In this document: in pieces, positions 26,661 to 39,700 of the stretch
Layout of the letters: the number at the start of each line of letters is the position of its first letter
How positions within the stretch are numbered: the first letter of the stretch is position 1
NCBI RefSeq assembly: GCF_020080835.1
Contig: NC_058158.1
Location: 30,212,305 to 30,276,304, forward strand
Origin: Cotesia glomerata
Lineage: Eukaryota; Arthropoda; Insecta; Hymenoptera; Braconidae
Reading direction: 5' to 3'
DNA: 64,000 nucleotides
Program-made: the position numbers and the translations under genes
Notes under the pieces: generated by a model
What the model saw: the letters and a program-made list of their open reading frames with translations, nothing else
What the model was told of the DNA's origin: nothing
Databases searched by the model: none

Positions 26661-27733
26661 AAGAGTTGTTCAAAAATTATTGTACATCCAAAAGTTCCTC
26701 GGTCGATCACTAAAATTAACGAAAAACTGCTTAATAATAACAATCCATCAGATAATGGCTTCAAAAGTCTTCGGTTCTCGTGTTGATAATTATTCGACTA
26801 CATAATGTGTCTACCAGTACTAGTCTGAAGTTTGTAACCACTTGTAACTGCTTGAGTTTCTGGAGAATAGAACCATGAAATATATAAATAATAATGAACT
26901 GAAGCTGTTAAATTATTACTATTATTTTAATCGTAATTATATTCATTGAATTTTGAATATAACGTGAAATGAAGTGTTCGTAAATGAAGGGAAGGGAGTC
27001 AAGTACTTTTTTAAATTTTATTTCTTAAACTTAATATAAAGTAGCACTTGAATGCTAATAAAGCTTTAAGGAGCTCAGCAACCATAAACATTATCACGCG
27101 TAGAATATTAAGTAGCGATTAAGGGAGTATTCTACTGTAGAGGCATGAATTTCGCCCAGTTTTAGAAGCGCTGTACGAAGGAATCAAAAAATATTTTTAC
27201 AATCAATTTTTTTATCATTTGTTTATTGATGTTTTATTATTACATAAAAAAATTATTAAAAAAAAAAAATTAAAATTGACAAAGTTATGAGCATTCAAAG
27301 TGGGGGGTCAAAAAAAAGAGGGTGTCCTGGCGTGCATTATTCCAACCCTCCTGGTGATCTGAAACATAAAAGACAGACGGATTCTTAATTATTATAGATG
27401 CCGCTATCGTATAACCTTTGGATAATTTAATAAAAAATTTTTTTATAAAACGGCGGCAGTTTGAAAAAAAAATTTTTTTTTTTCATATTTTTTTAACAAT
27501 TCCGAATTTTTTAAAAATACTAAATGAAAAGTTATAGTTTTGGGCAGGGTTCATGAGATGAAGCGACGTATAGAGAATATCCTCTTCAAATTTGAAGTAA
27601 ATCAGTTCATTAGAACTCGAGATATCCTTACCGCCAGCTCGAAAAAAGTAGTTCCGAGAAAAACGCGTTCAAAGTTTTGAGACAAGTTTTCAACAATTTT
27701 ACTTGTAGAATGGTACAGAATACTTACATATTT

Positions 27734-28415
27734 TTAATCGGCGATTCCTGCTCCATATAAGAATCCTTCCTCTACTTCAAAATGCTCATTCTCCGATGTT
27801 CTCTTGTGAAGATGTGCAGTTCTACCCTCCTTTGACGCCTCTGAAGTCCGGAGTTCCGAGCGCTTGATACGCGCTTCGTCCCGTCTCGCTGCAAAAGCAT
27901 TAGCTTCTGGGCCAATCGTGATTCCCATAACATCTAAGATTTTTAATATAGGTATAAAACCTTCATTAAAAATACTAACTGCGAAGAAAGTGGCAATTTC
28001 AATTGTCTTCGGTCCAGCGTGAATGTGCTTCGGAGCAAAAGTCCAAATTAACGAATTCAAAGATTCGTTATTATTTTGGGTTTCAGAACCCAAACATTGT
28101 TCCAATAAAGAATCAGCTGATAAACTTTCATAAATTTGTTTTATTACTTCTAAAACTTTGTCATTAAGAGGAGGATTTTTGTGGTCAAATTCGTCAATAG
28201 TGCCGTCTTCTATTGCCTTCTGATACTTGCATCAACTAGATGAACAATTCATGTGCTGAGAATTTTCGTTAGTTAAAATTTTATGAAAGTAGGTTGCCCA
28301 CACATCTCTCTTTATGTCGTCAACAGAATCTGGATTTCGACGAATTGCCAAACCATAATATAAAGACAATTCATTGATAAGCTTATCAGTGAGTTTACGA
28401 TGCCACGTCACTAAA
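27734..28415 (-). pseudogene. transposase remnant (Kolobok/Mutator-like type) with an in-frame stop
   Basis: Reading leftwards from about 28,415, the frame encodes KLTDKLINELSLYYGLAIRR, then a VWATYFHKIL region, an in-frame TGA near 28,228, a CKYQKAIEDG block, and then ETQNNNESLNSLIWTFAPK and VSIFNEG up to a TAA at 27,734-27,736. This order resembles the C-terminal half of insect transposase-like proteins with the N(A/N)NESLxSxIW motif. In relatives the position before CKYQ is usually tryptophan, so the TGA is probably a TGG to TGA nonsense change. The catalytic N-terminal half is absent. The longest uninterrupted part is 123 codons (27,734-28,105). Confidence 0.65.
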
Positions 28416-28469
28416 ACGGCTATAACTCATGAAATAATAGGAATTTTGAAAAATCCTTTTAATGACATA

Positions 28470-29430
28470 AGGTAAAAGCCCCAATTATTGAAGCTATAAG
28501 AGACAAAGTTATGATTTCATTTTTTTTAAGCAATCAAATATAAATATCGATGAATTTTGTTTGTGGTAATGTCTTCAGTAATGTTTTAACTAATCAATTT
28601 CTTTTTTTAAAATGATAATCAGTGATATTTACTAACTAATTTTAAATAATTAAATATATGATCTGGATACACCAATTATTGACGGGTTAAAAAACTGATT
28701 GATCTAATTATTGACGTACCGTAACCCCAATTATTGACGCCCCTACTGCACATGCGTCGAATCATTTGGTTATATTGTTATTTATCAAAAACTTGGTATA
28801 AAGTAATCAATATTATTAAAGTTAATTAATAATAATTTCTATGAATGAATAATTATTATGAAAAATATAGCAATTTATTTAACACTAAAACACGCCGAGT
28901 TATTTGACAGTTAAAAGCCTTGAATATAATCGCGTATATAACGTATTTTATACTTAAAAAAAAAAGGCGTCATAGCGCTGTCGACTGGCTGTCAATATGG
29001 GATTCACCATAAAAATTATGAACTAGTTATTGACTCCCATTATTTAAATATCGTAAAGCTTACAATTAATTTAGATTATTTAATTTTATAAATATTTCAT
29101 ATATTGTTAATTAAAAAAAAAAATAGATCATATAATTACATGAAAAAATTAATTTAAACTCGGCAGTTAAAAAAAATGCTTTTCTAACCAAAGTTGTTAA
29201 GAAAATAGACGCTCGTAAGCTGATTTGATGAACTGGTGCTAACTTTATTTTTTTTTAATAATTAATATTTAATATTTTGAACTGAATGTGATTTTTTTCA
29301 ATTTTTTAATTAACTAGAATTTAATAAAAATTTATTTGATCGTTATTCTTATTACAGATAATTTAATATATTTAAAAATAATTTAGGGTGTCAATATTTA
29401 GACCCCCGTCAATAATTGGGGCTTTTACCT
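28470..29430. mobile_element. 961-bp TA-flanked element nested in the TTAA transposon
   Basis: It begins AGGTAAAAGCCCCAATTATT at 28,470 and ends with the reverse complement at 29,430, with TA at 28,468-28,469 and 29,431-29,432. The core motif AATTATTGACG recurs inside (near 28,672, 28,705 and 28,727), with a variant near 29,026, so the terminal motif is repeated in subterminal positions. No protein is encoded. The ends and TA target fit a non-autonomous Tc1/mariner-like element. Confidence 0.75.
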
Positions 29431-29513
29431 TATTTTTGAATATCTAAACTTTGAAAATATGAAAAAAAAAATTTTCGATTTTTTCAAAATTCTACAGTAG
29501 AATACTCCCTTAA

Positions 29514-31828
29514 AGAGGGAATATTAAAGGACCGTATTTAAGGATAACGGGGTTCCGGGTGCAGCATCTCGGAATTATTTGACACATGTGGTGGTTTGTC
29601 AGAATGTCTCTCTGTCTGCCTATCTACTCTCTATCTTCGTTCCCGTGCAATCCAAATACACCGCTATCAGTTTTGGACAAGAGAAACCTGGCTAATGGAG
29701 CAACCGACCACTACTCTGTAACTAAATTGACCAGCCCATGAATACTAACGATCAATTTCAGAATAACTTACCCAAAATTTATTATACGCCCGATGAATTA
29801 AATATTTACTTATTAAGTTAACGTCTCAATGAAAATTTAAGTGTTCTGAATAGTAGGTAGGGGAGTTAAAAGTAAACCAGAAACCAGAGTAGGGCCGTTA
29901 AAAAAATATCGAGAATATGTAAATTTAAATAGAGTAAATTACTCGTAAAGTGGCTGGGGTGATTTCAATGTTCTTTATGTAGACAACTTTAATAAATATT
30001 AATGGATATTTAAAGTTTTATTCTGCCTGAGACTATACTGTAATTCTACAGAAAATAAAACTCAACTTTTTATCTTTAGTGTTGTATTAAAGTTAACAGC
30101 TAGCTGCGGATACTTGCGGTTTCGCGGAAAATGAGATATCGTGGTTTCTTCTTGAGATTTTTATTTTTTATACTTGGGGATTTATTTTTAGAATAAATAT
30201 CCAATTTTAAAAATTTTATATTTATAGTGGAAAAGAATTTTAATAAAAATATGTTTGCAACTGACTTTTGTGTTTGTAGAACAAAATTGTTTGCATAAAA
30301 TCTGCATTGAAGTAACAAACTCAAATGCTTAGTTAGATAGTCAAAACAAAACTCAATGTAAACTAGGAAGTTGTAATTATATATGCTTCATTTACAAAAT
30401 CCATGTTCTACACCAGAGGACATTTTTTTTCTGGTTAGATTAGTATCTTGTTGCTTGTTAAATTAGTAAGTCTCTGAGTTGCATTTATTTAACTTCCAAA
30501 CGACTATATCATTCTAACAAACGAAGTTGACAGGTAAATTTGTACATGTACTATTAATCTTGAACTGTTCTATTTAAACTGGCTTTACACTATAATAAAT
30601 CGGAAGTGAATTGGGCGTGAATTTTAGTCCGCATTATTCACTCCCATTACTCGAATTACCGGAGTTTTACATTAAAAATGTAAAATTTCTCAAGCTAAGA
30701 AAACGATTTTAAGACAAAAAAAAACTCTTGAATCTATTCAATCAACTCGCTTCAAAATAAATTTGTTTTTGGATCAAAAACATTTATTTTAAATCAAGTA
30801 ATTATTTTTTCAGTGTAGTACTCTGACTAAAATTTTGTTTTAAAAATTTTTAAATACCCCATTTTCCTCCAACATGAATCTGACACTAAATACCTTGAAA
30901 ACCTTGAAAAATAAAAGAAGCCGAGGTACTCAACCATTCTTTTGAGAAAAAAAATTTTTTTTTAAAAGCTTTTTATGAATAGATTGTCGTTTGACAGTGA
31001 TGAATGCTTTTCTATCCCCGACCCAGAACTTTAATCATTACATTTTAGAGTACACAATCGTTTCATTAAAGTGTCGGTGTATACACGGAATTAACAGTAT
31101 TCACTATTATAAGCTTTAGGAAATTAATGAGTAACAGTACCAGTATGAGAGTTAAAGTGAAAATAAAGCTAGGTGAATTCTAAATTAACTAGCAATAGCT
31201 TGTCCCAAGTTATAGTCTTGATTTTAGAGCCAGTAAAATTCGTGTGTACATGTGCATAATAAAACATAGCAAGTATGTCAGTAGAAGCCTTAGAATATCA
31301 ACAACTCAACAGGTAGTCCGGGACAATCTCGTGAAATCACGCCCGCTATTCACATCATTCGATATGTGCACGAAATGCGGGCTCGCTTATTGTATGCACG
31401 CGTGCATGAAATTTCCTCTTGGAAACTTGGACCGTTCAAATATCCAATATACATACATACTAGACATATATATATGTAGGTATCACGTACAAAATACATT
31501 ATTGCTCTAATGGCTGACAATAAAAGATAATATTACTGTCAATAACACACTTACTATTACAGTAGCTTAGCTTTAGTGTCCACAAAATAATTCAGTCCAA
31601 CGGTCATAAATACTCAGAAACAATTTCATTGAATCAAAATCTAATAATTTAATTAATAATTAAATAAGCAAACTTTGAAAAAGATTTACAAAGATATGAT
31701 GAAGATGATAAAGGGTCATTATATATGCTTGAAAGTTAGTTAATTATTTGACGAGGTTGGACAAGAATTGAGTGACGATAGAGTGGATAAGTTAATGAAC
31801 AAGTTATATCATACTACCCGGTGTCTTC
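29514..31828. other. intergenic DNA, no gene supported
   Basis: A less AT-rich stretch lies at about 29,520-29,720. A degraded TE-like segment at about 30,690-30,825 carries ATCAAG blocks and ends in TTTTTTCAGTGTA, the terminus of the TACACTGA elements. The frame at 31,244-31,510 (+) is unsupported. The 3' UTR of the gene starting at 31,829 (-) must occupy part of the right end. Confidence 0.5.
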
Positions 31829-34333
31829 TTATTTTGTTACATCATAAGTTCTATTTGTTGAGATAGACTTATCAGAGTGATCTTCGTCCATTTGGAAACA
31901 CTCCTCAAGTTTGAACTTTTTATTATCTTTTACTTTCATTTGATACGATAGTTTCAAAGATTCAAGTTTTGTAAGTCCTGGTGACATTTTATCTGATAAC
32001 GTCGCCAGACTATATCCTTCTTGTCCTTGTTCTCTCAGCTCCTCTTTCCCTTCAGTTATTTCCTGTCGCTGATACTCCGTTCCATTTTCTTTCTCTAAAT
32101 CGTCAAGTGCAAGAAAAACTGGTCTTGTCTTAGAATTGTTTTCCGTAACTACATTAGACGAGTAAAAGTCACAAGACTCAGATTTTATCATTGTCCTCTT
32201 ACTTTCGGTTAAAGTTCTTCTCCACTTATCGACGAAACGAGATCCGTTATTTTTATTAACGCTCTGTTGATTCAATTTGTCATCAACTTTTCTCAAAAGG
32301 TCAGCATTTTTTTTCATACTTTCACCACTAAACGATAACGATTTAACAGAATTTTCAATTACATTCGAATTGCGACGATTAAATGTTTCTCGCTGAACAA
32401 AATAGATTTTCTCAATCAAATTCTTGACATAACTTACCAAATCGTCGTCATTTATTTCTTTGCCGGCCATTTCGGCGACTAATTTCAGAGATTCAAGGGC
32501 TCGGGTTAATTGACCGAGTTCAACAAGCGTTTGTCCAGCAAGAAGTTTACCATAACACAGCCATTTACCCGATTGCGCTTGTTCTGAACATGAAACACAT
32601 CTTCTGGCAAGCTCCAGTGCTTTCGTAAAGTAAGACATCTCGAAATAGCATCTACCAATTTCATGAACCAGCCAAGCTTTCACTATAGGTTCCGTAATAT
32701 CCGAATTCAGTCTCTCCCATGCTTTAGCAGCTGCATACACATGTCCAAAAGTCAGATGGACTTTCCCAAGTACTGCAAGTGATCGAGACACGAGTTTAAT
32801 ATCATTTGACTGTTTAGCTGTCTGTATCATTTTCGAAACTTGAACGATCGCATGATCATGTCTCTTCTTTCCAACAAAAGCCAACGCGACATATCGATAA
32901 ATATTTACCACACAATTACAGTCCTTTATGATCTTCTTTTGCAGCAACAAATTTCGTCCTATCTCGATGGTTTTATCCCAATCGCCGGCAGCGAAGGACC
33001 TTTTGATATCTACAAACCTAAATCTAAAGGCCGAATCCACATTTTGGCTTAACTTTCGCTTCAGCATCAATTTCGAGGCACTCGATTTTCGGATACGGGC
33101 TTTAGCCGCATCTTTTACGCATTCTCCGGAAAAGCTAACTTGTGAATCCAGGCACCTGGACAGAATCATGTAGCATTTTTTTATTTATATTCCTACATCT
33201 ACACTGTAAAAAATTTGCGGAGTGGATGATTTTTAATTAATTTAATCCCTCTAAAATTATATTCGCTTCAAGTATAATTTTATTTATAATATTAATATAA
33301 AAGAAAACTCCGTGAATTGACTTCTTTAATTTTGATTATTAATAAAAATAAAAAACAGTTGTTAAGTATTCGTTTATCAATTATAAAGTACACTAGAAAT
33401 TTGAATAGCGCGCTACGCGCGCGCCTAAATTTTAACCAATAATGAATCGTGGCCCGTTTTTTGCGAGTTTCGACCTTTGACTAACTTCAAGACTATCATC
33501 TATTTTATAATATAGGATATTTTTAAATTTAAACTTGAGATAAATTTTTTGAAGTATTTGTTAGTAATATGGCATATGAAATTTGTTTTAGCTGAATAAA
33601 ATTATATTTTAATATAGAAACTTTGTACTAGGATGTTTTTCAAATTTAAATCCATATTCACTTCCGATTTTTTACAGTGTATCATGATCGTAAACATCCA
33701 CTCATAACTTTTGAGCAGATACTCACTTGAGAATAGTGCTGACATCATCAAGTGGATGTTGAGATTTGCTGAGAATTTCGGTGGCGACATCAGGCGGGCA
33801 TAACGTTGACGGCAACACAGAATGACTTTTTATCATTTTCTGCACAGCTTTTTGCAAATAAGTGGTTTTAGTTTTGGCATCACCAGCAGCAGAAGTCACT
33901 AAGCGTATGGCTCTGGACGTCGTATAAGCCGCTGCATTATGACTGGTGTCTCGAGGATCCGCAGTAGCCGCACGATGGTAGAGGACCAACGCTGTCTCAT
34001 AATCCCCTCTGTGATAGACACAATAATACATTCAAAGTAGGGATTAAATTTTCTCATCACCAGGCTTTAGATTAAGTCTCAAGTAGATCGCTAAATTATA
34101 TTCTATTGGAATATAACTGCATTCTACTGTACTGTATTAAATTCAATTGGATCAGATTATTCTGTATTAATTTACTTGCTGTAAAGTAGATCTGCTTGTT
34201 CATGCAAAGCTTTTGCTAATTGACGGCCTTTTGATTTCTGCTTAATGCGTTCCTCTAACTTTAACAGCTTCTCCAATTCCGTCATCATCCCGTAAGACAT
34301 GCCTGTAACTTCATTTGTAGTGTCGAAATCCAT
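31829..34333 (-). CDS. ODAD4: TTC25/ODAD4-family outer dynein arm docking protein (588 aa)
   Basis: A three-exon gene: 34,333-34,176, 34,008-33,727 and 33,155-31,829 (ATG at 34,333, TAA at 31,829-31,831). Both junctions are GT-AG with matching phase 2, giving 588 residues. In vertebrates ODAD4 helps attach outer dynein arms to axonemal doublets, so a role in sperm or sensory cilia is expected. N-terminal TPR: QADLLYSKGDYETALVLYHR (about residues 45-64). C-terminal TPRs lie in exon 3, with AWLVHEIGRCYFEM closely matching the family's WLFHEIGRCYLEL. The last 150 residues or so are charged and low-complexity, as in human ODAD4. The long N-terminal TPR block of vertebrates looks shortened. Intron 2 holds a MITE. 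A related gene lies 2.4 kb upstream on the same strand. Recognition is firm for the family; strict orthology of this copy is less certain. Confidence 0.85.
33200..33681. mobile_element. MITE with TACACTGTAAAAAAT ends in an ODAD4 intron
   Basis: The left end TACACTGTAAAAAATTTGCG at 33,200 and the right end, finishing CCGATTTTTTACAGTGTA at 33,681, are inverted. TA sits at both edges. The body is AT-rich. It occupies most of intron 2 (33,156-33,726). A related fragment with the same CACTGTAAAAAATTT end and a CGGAGTG block lies at 37,816-37,950. Confidence 0.65.
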
Positions 34334-36770
34334 ATTTGAGTGAACTTAACAGGGAAACCACTTCTGACAGCTAATTTGACATCTATGTTGTATCTATGTT
34401 ATGTTTTCTTTTTTATTTATGATATTAAAGACACGACTGTTTTTAATTAAAAAAAATTTTTTTTTCAAAGGATAACTTCAAAATTTTTCCTCCAGTGAAA
34501 ATTGAAATTATCTTTTAATTAAAAAAAAAAAAAAAAAAAAAAAGCTTTGGTTATTATATAATTTTGTTTTTAAATTGATAACTTCATAGTTGTTACCGTC
34601 ACAAAGTTGAATTTCTAACTTACCGTAATAATTTTTATTGAAGTTGTCCCCATGACAAAACTTTCTCGAAATTTTGCTATTCAGTAAAATTTCGCACAAC
34701 ATTAGGGAATGTCAGAAAATTTTTTACAGAGAAATAAAGCTGTGAATAAAATTTTACATAATGACACAAAGCAGTGATAAAAAAGTACATAAAACCGTGT
34801 AAAAAATACCCAAACAAAATTTTCACGCCACTAAAATTTCACATCGTCTTTTTATACTCATGCGACCGTATTAAATTCTCAAGGGCCATTTTTACACTGA
34901 AAGTTTTTACAGTATATATATTTTTACGATTTAATGCAACATATAGTGTCCACAATTTTTAACTGATCTTCATCAAACTTAACATAGGTATTTAAACAAT
35001 TTTCAAAATCGAAGATGATTCAAATAGATCGGATAGTTCAGAAATGGCAGGAATTAAAAATTTTTTTAAATTAGAAACTATTACACTTTTATCAGTTCTT
35101 TTTAAATTAACTTTTGAACGTAATAATTTATCGAATTTTATTGAAATTTAATTATTTATCGAAATTAATTTAAAAATTTAATTATTTATCGAAATTAATT
35201 TAAAAATTTAATTATTTATCGAAATTAATTTAAAAATTTAATTATTTATCGAAATTTTTTTATTGCATTCGCATTGAGAATTTTGAAAACTTTTGATCTC
35301 TGGAAAATCTACTTCTATCCTGATTGCCAAATGGTATTTTTTAAAAATTAAAATTCAGATAAAAAAATTGAATCTTACCGTTCGAGTTTACAAATATAAA
35401 ACATTCAATTAAATAAATAATTTCTATCATAATAAAGATTTGACTGATACCTAATCCCAACTCTCACATCAAACCTATATAAATATATTTTATTTGGTCT
35501 TTGTTATTTGTATCACAGAACTGTTGCCATCTTACAACCGACGAAAGAATCCCGGTAAAAGGAGCGAAATCGAGCGTAGCAGATTGTAACGAGATTTCCT
35601 AATCGAAGCTACTGGCTTTCAAGATAACTTTGTTGTAGTCTTGTCCCTCTTTTTTGCCATTTGTCAGATACCTATACATATAGTACTATATATTACAAAA
35701 ACAGATATATATCTACACCCGCTATTAAACACGGTATTGCCTCACCAAAACGACCATTACATTTGACAGAAAAGTAGTGCAGCAAGCGCTTGCATCCAAT
35801 AAACCAAATGAAATTTATTTTTTCTTTTAGCATCCATTTTTTTTATCCTACGTCCAGTCTATTACCTATAAATTCTACAAAAACGAAAAAAAAAATTAAC
35901 GTAGTCGTTAGTACAGTTGACATTTATATCTAGCTTCCGTTTTAAGTGAACTCAATTACAACGATCATTAATCATTTCCAGTTTTAGCACTATAAATGAT
36001 AAATGTTTTTTTACAAAACAACTAAAATAAAAGAACGGCCCAATTGTAATTTATTGTTTTCCTTTATATTTATGATATCAGATATTTATTTATATATATT
36101 TTTTTTTTTTCAAAAAATGCATACAGAAAAAATTAGTCAAATTTACTGAGATACGGGTTATTTTTTAGAGTTTCAAATGATACATCGGACTCAGGCTCGG
36201 CATAACATTAAATATTATGAAGCATGATGTAAAAAAGTATAAAAACCAACATTTGCAATGAAAAAGATGATTTATAGCGGTTAGTTAGTAAATAGTAACT
36301 TTCGCTCTTGAAAAATTGTTGTTTTAAAAAATAAAAAGCACTAAATCAATAATTGAAGTTTCGTTTTAATTATTGCATTTAAAATGAACTATTTTACCTT
36401 GTAAATGTTGACGTTGGCTAAATAAAAATATGAAATTCTTACTATAGAAATTTAGTAACCTTTCTTGATATTTTTTGCATATCATACGATAATCTTTTAC
36501 GTGCAAAATGATAAACATTGAAGTTAGTATAATGTTATTTATACTTTAAGTAGAGATATTTGGTAAATAAATTTTTTCCCGATAAAATATATAAAATATG
36601 ACCAGTAATATTACACTGCTAGAAGTTATTTATATATAAATATATATTTTAACTCAAAGTTATATTACTTTTATTTGAATTCACAAATTCTTATCTACAA
36701 ATTCTTGATGTATGGCATGAATAACCACATTTTGGGATATAATATAGGATATACAAATATAATATATATG
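34334..36770. other. intergenic region between the two ODAD4-like genes
   Basis: This holds the promoter and 5' UTR of the 588-aa gene (left end) and the 3' UTR of the 622-aa gene (right end). A poly-A tract lies at 34,520-34,543, and a 30-bp tandem repeat at 35,143-35,255 is listed separately. The short frames at 34,508-34,702 (-) and 34,774-34,962 (+) are low-complexity and unsupported. Confidence 0.6.
35143..35255 (+). repeat. 30-bp tandem repeat, about 3.7 copies
   Basis: Three exact 30-base units at 35,161-35,190, 35,191-35,220 and 35,221-35,250, each starting GAAATTAATTTAAAAATTTA. A partial unit precedes them, and the array decays after 35,255. The identity between units points to recent expansion. 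It lies in intergenic DNA between the two ODAD4-like genes. Confidence 0.9.
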
Positions 36771-39700
36771 CTAGAGGTAATCTTCAAAGTCCATCCAACC
36801 AAGAATATCACGTGAAGGAGCAGACTGTCGTATTAAATCGCATCTCATTTCTATTTCTCGATTGCGATTGGAAAATGGACTCTTGTGATGGGCATACGGG
36901 CGCTGACGTTGCTCTAGTATTGAATTTCTCCTGCAAGGCATTTTGAAACGATGATCCTTGGGCTTACATCCCGGCATTACCGACAATCTCCGTTTAGCTG
37001 GGATGACATTTACGCGTTGCAATAAAAGATCCATGTCGCGCTTCAGCTCTCTGGGCATTAATTTGACCATCATGCGTTCTCTGATGGTGATGGTATTAAC
37101 AGTGAAAAACTTTTCGACATCGACGTCCCTGATGAAGATAAAAACGCGCTTGTAAAAGTCAATCAAGTGGTGAAGGCCAATTTTTTTAGCACACCAGTAA
37201 GCCAAGAGTGCAGCATCCCGAGCTTCATTCTTATTCCTCGACTGAATTTCAATTTTCATGATCAAATGATTGGCATTTAATACCCATATGTCGTCCTGAG
37301 CTTGTAGACCCATGTCTCGTGACCTTTTACCGTAATAACGAGCTGCATCAAGAAGTTTCATGTCAACGTGGAGCTTGGAAAACTCGTGAAATAACCACGC
37401 AAGCTCCAGCGGCTCGGATGCCAGTGCCAGACGTTTCCTGAATACTTCTGGCGCTTTCTTCCGGCTTTGAAGGGTGTACGGTACCCAGCCAAGATCACTG
37501 TCTGTTGGGAACGTGCTCTCGCGCAGCCCAAGATGATGCTTTAAGTATCTGATCTTCTCTCTCTCATCTTTAATACTTGTCACGTCTCGAGGGTCCGTGT
37601 ACACTCGTGATATCATTCTGTACAGTTCCTCTAAACATTCTTTTTTCATCGGGAACATACATTCTTTGTATGAATCAAATTTATTTTTTACTCTGTCGAC
37701 ATACCTGAAACATTATTTCCAATTGGTTTTTTTTTTTTCTTAGTAAGCTAATTTGTGAATTTTTCATGAAATTATTTTGTAACGAAAATATTTGAATTTC
37801 TGTTACCAAGCTCATGCACACTGTAAAAAATTTTCGGAGTGAATGCGAATGATTTTCAATTGATTTAATTCCTCCGGAAGTGAAATTCACTCCGAGACGG
37901 ATTTAAATTATATTATTAACAGATTTCACTCTGCGGAGTAAATTTTTTATTTCTTTTTTTGGATAAAAATAACAAAATTATTTCAACTTGTTTAAAAATT
38001 AGAAAATGGGTATTTAGAGATTTTAAAAATGACAATTATTAAACCTTTTTTTATTTATTAATTTTTGTAAAAATTCAAAATTTTAATATTTTCTTATACA
38101 AAGATTCAAGAGAAAAAAGTGTGAAAATTTTTTCTCTTCAATCAAATAAATTTTCACATTTATGCAATATTTAATTTACTTAATGTAAGTTAAGATGTAC
38201 CATCCAAACGCACTCTTGAAATTACATCTTATAATTCTAAGCGACACATCAAGTTTTCCCACGCAAAGTGACAATTTTAAAGTTTACGTTTCATGTGTAA
38301 CTTCTATAGAGGTAAACATAAAAAGCTCCTAAACAAGCAAATGTTTATCCGGTGTTTTCTTTACGATGCTATAAGTCGAATATTTTCGTTGTCGGATATT
38401 TTAACCAAGAACCTTTTGACTTGTCGAAGAAAATGATCCACCTCAAAAAATAATCAAGAGTTATTTATCTTCTTAATAAGGGTCGAGCCCAATAAAAAAA
38501 GACTCATACGAAATCAATACAAGAATAATTTACAAATTGAAAAATGAAGAACCCAGGAGTCGATACATTTGTAAGAGTGAAATAAACAATACATGTGTTT
38601 ATAGCATCAATATTTTACGACTTTACCCATATTTATATCAATTCAATCATGAAGGAAAAATTCGAATGTAATATACTTTCAGAGGAAATGAATTTCTCCG
38701 ACAAGCCAGAGGTTATCAAAGCTTAATCAAACAAAAGTGGTATTAAATTTAATTTTATGAAAATTAAAACTATTAATTAATTAGTTAGTTAGTTACATGA
38801 AGAAGCTTTTGTAGTCACGCTCCATACGTGCTTTGTGAAGCCTCATAAAAAGTGAGTTAGCCTCGACAACAATATTATCTTTACGCAGTTGTTTATCTTT
38901 CAACTTAGTCCGTTTAAAATAAGGAGGCATAATCTTATTTTTGAAGTAATAGACATAAAGAGGCTTCCGAAGGCGATTAACTTCCGTTATTTTATTGGAT
39001 CCTGTCACGAGCTCTTGTGCCATTGTTATTAGCCTCTGGCTAGTCTCCTCGTTCGCCGTTTTCAAGCCCGGATTTTTTAATAAATTTTCAGCAAAAAACT
39101 TATCAACTGCTAGCGTTTCCAAGTACCTGCGTGTCAGCATGTCGTTGAATTTTTTAGCGCGATAGTCGCGCTGGTAATCAGGATCATTTGCTGGAAATCG
39201 AGAGTGATCTTCATCGATACCTAATATAAAAACAAAACGAAAATTACTTTATAAATAAATTTTAAATTGCAAACTAAAAATTTTAAATTACTGCACCAAA
39301 AGTGAAAATAACAAATGATATGATAATCTAGAGTATAACCAGCGAAAATGAAAATCTATGATACTCGGTAATTGAATTTTCCAAGACACTATTTTATAAG
39401 CCATAAATAATCTAGGCAAGTTTCGAGTGATAAAACTTTGGAATAGAACCAAGATATTGAATTTTAAGACAAGTACCCTCAAACTCATCCTTTAGTTCCG
39501 ACAACTTGGATATCAGGTCGTTGCGCCGCTTCTCCACCTTCTTCATCCAAGGTACTAGAGCTACCAAAACATCCTCCAATGTGTTATATCCCAGGCAATC
39601 TTCAACTGTCTCATTAGCACGATGAATTGCATCCTCAAACGGATAACGGCACGAGTGTCCTGCCTGGTGAGCTAAGATCAAACTTTTCGAGAATTCCCCG

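Larger units (their letters stand above)
27123..29509 (-). mobile_element. TTAA-flanked DNA transposon carrying a broken transposase
   Basis: Terminal inverted repeats GGGAGTATTCTACTGTAGA (27,123) and its reverse complement (ending 29,509) are flanked by TTAA at 27,119-27,122 and 29,510-29,513. TTAA duplication is characteristic of piggyBac and Kolobok elements. The interior holds a minus-strand transposase remnant (27,734 to about 28,415) and a second element inserted at 28,470-29,430. Without that insertion the element would be about 1.4 kb, too short for an intact transposon. The protein remnant suggests Kolobok or the related Mutator-like group rather than piggyBac. Confidence 0.75.

Noticed and set aside
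38793..38796. TAA after the FFM codons as the end of a separate small gene (38,793-39,140)
   Set aside because: A GT donor inside the ATG/TAA region joins in phase to the exon at 37,704 and restores a continuous TPR protein.
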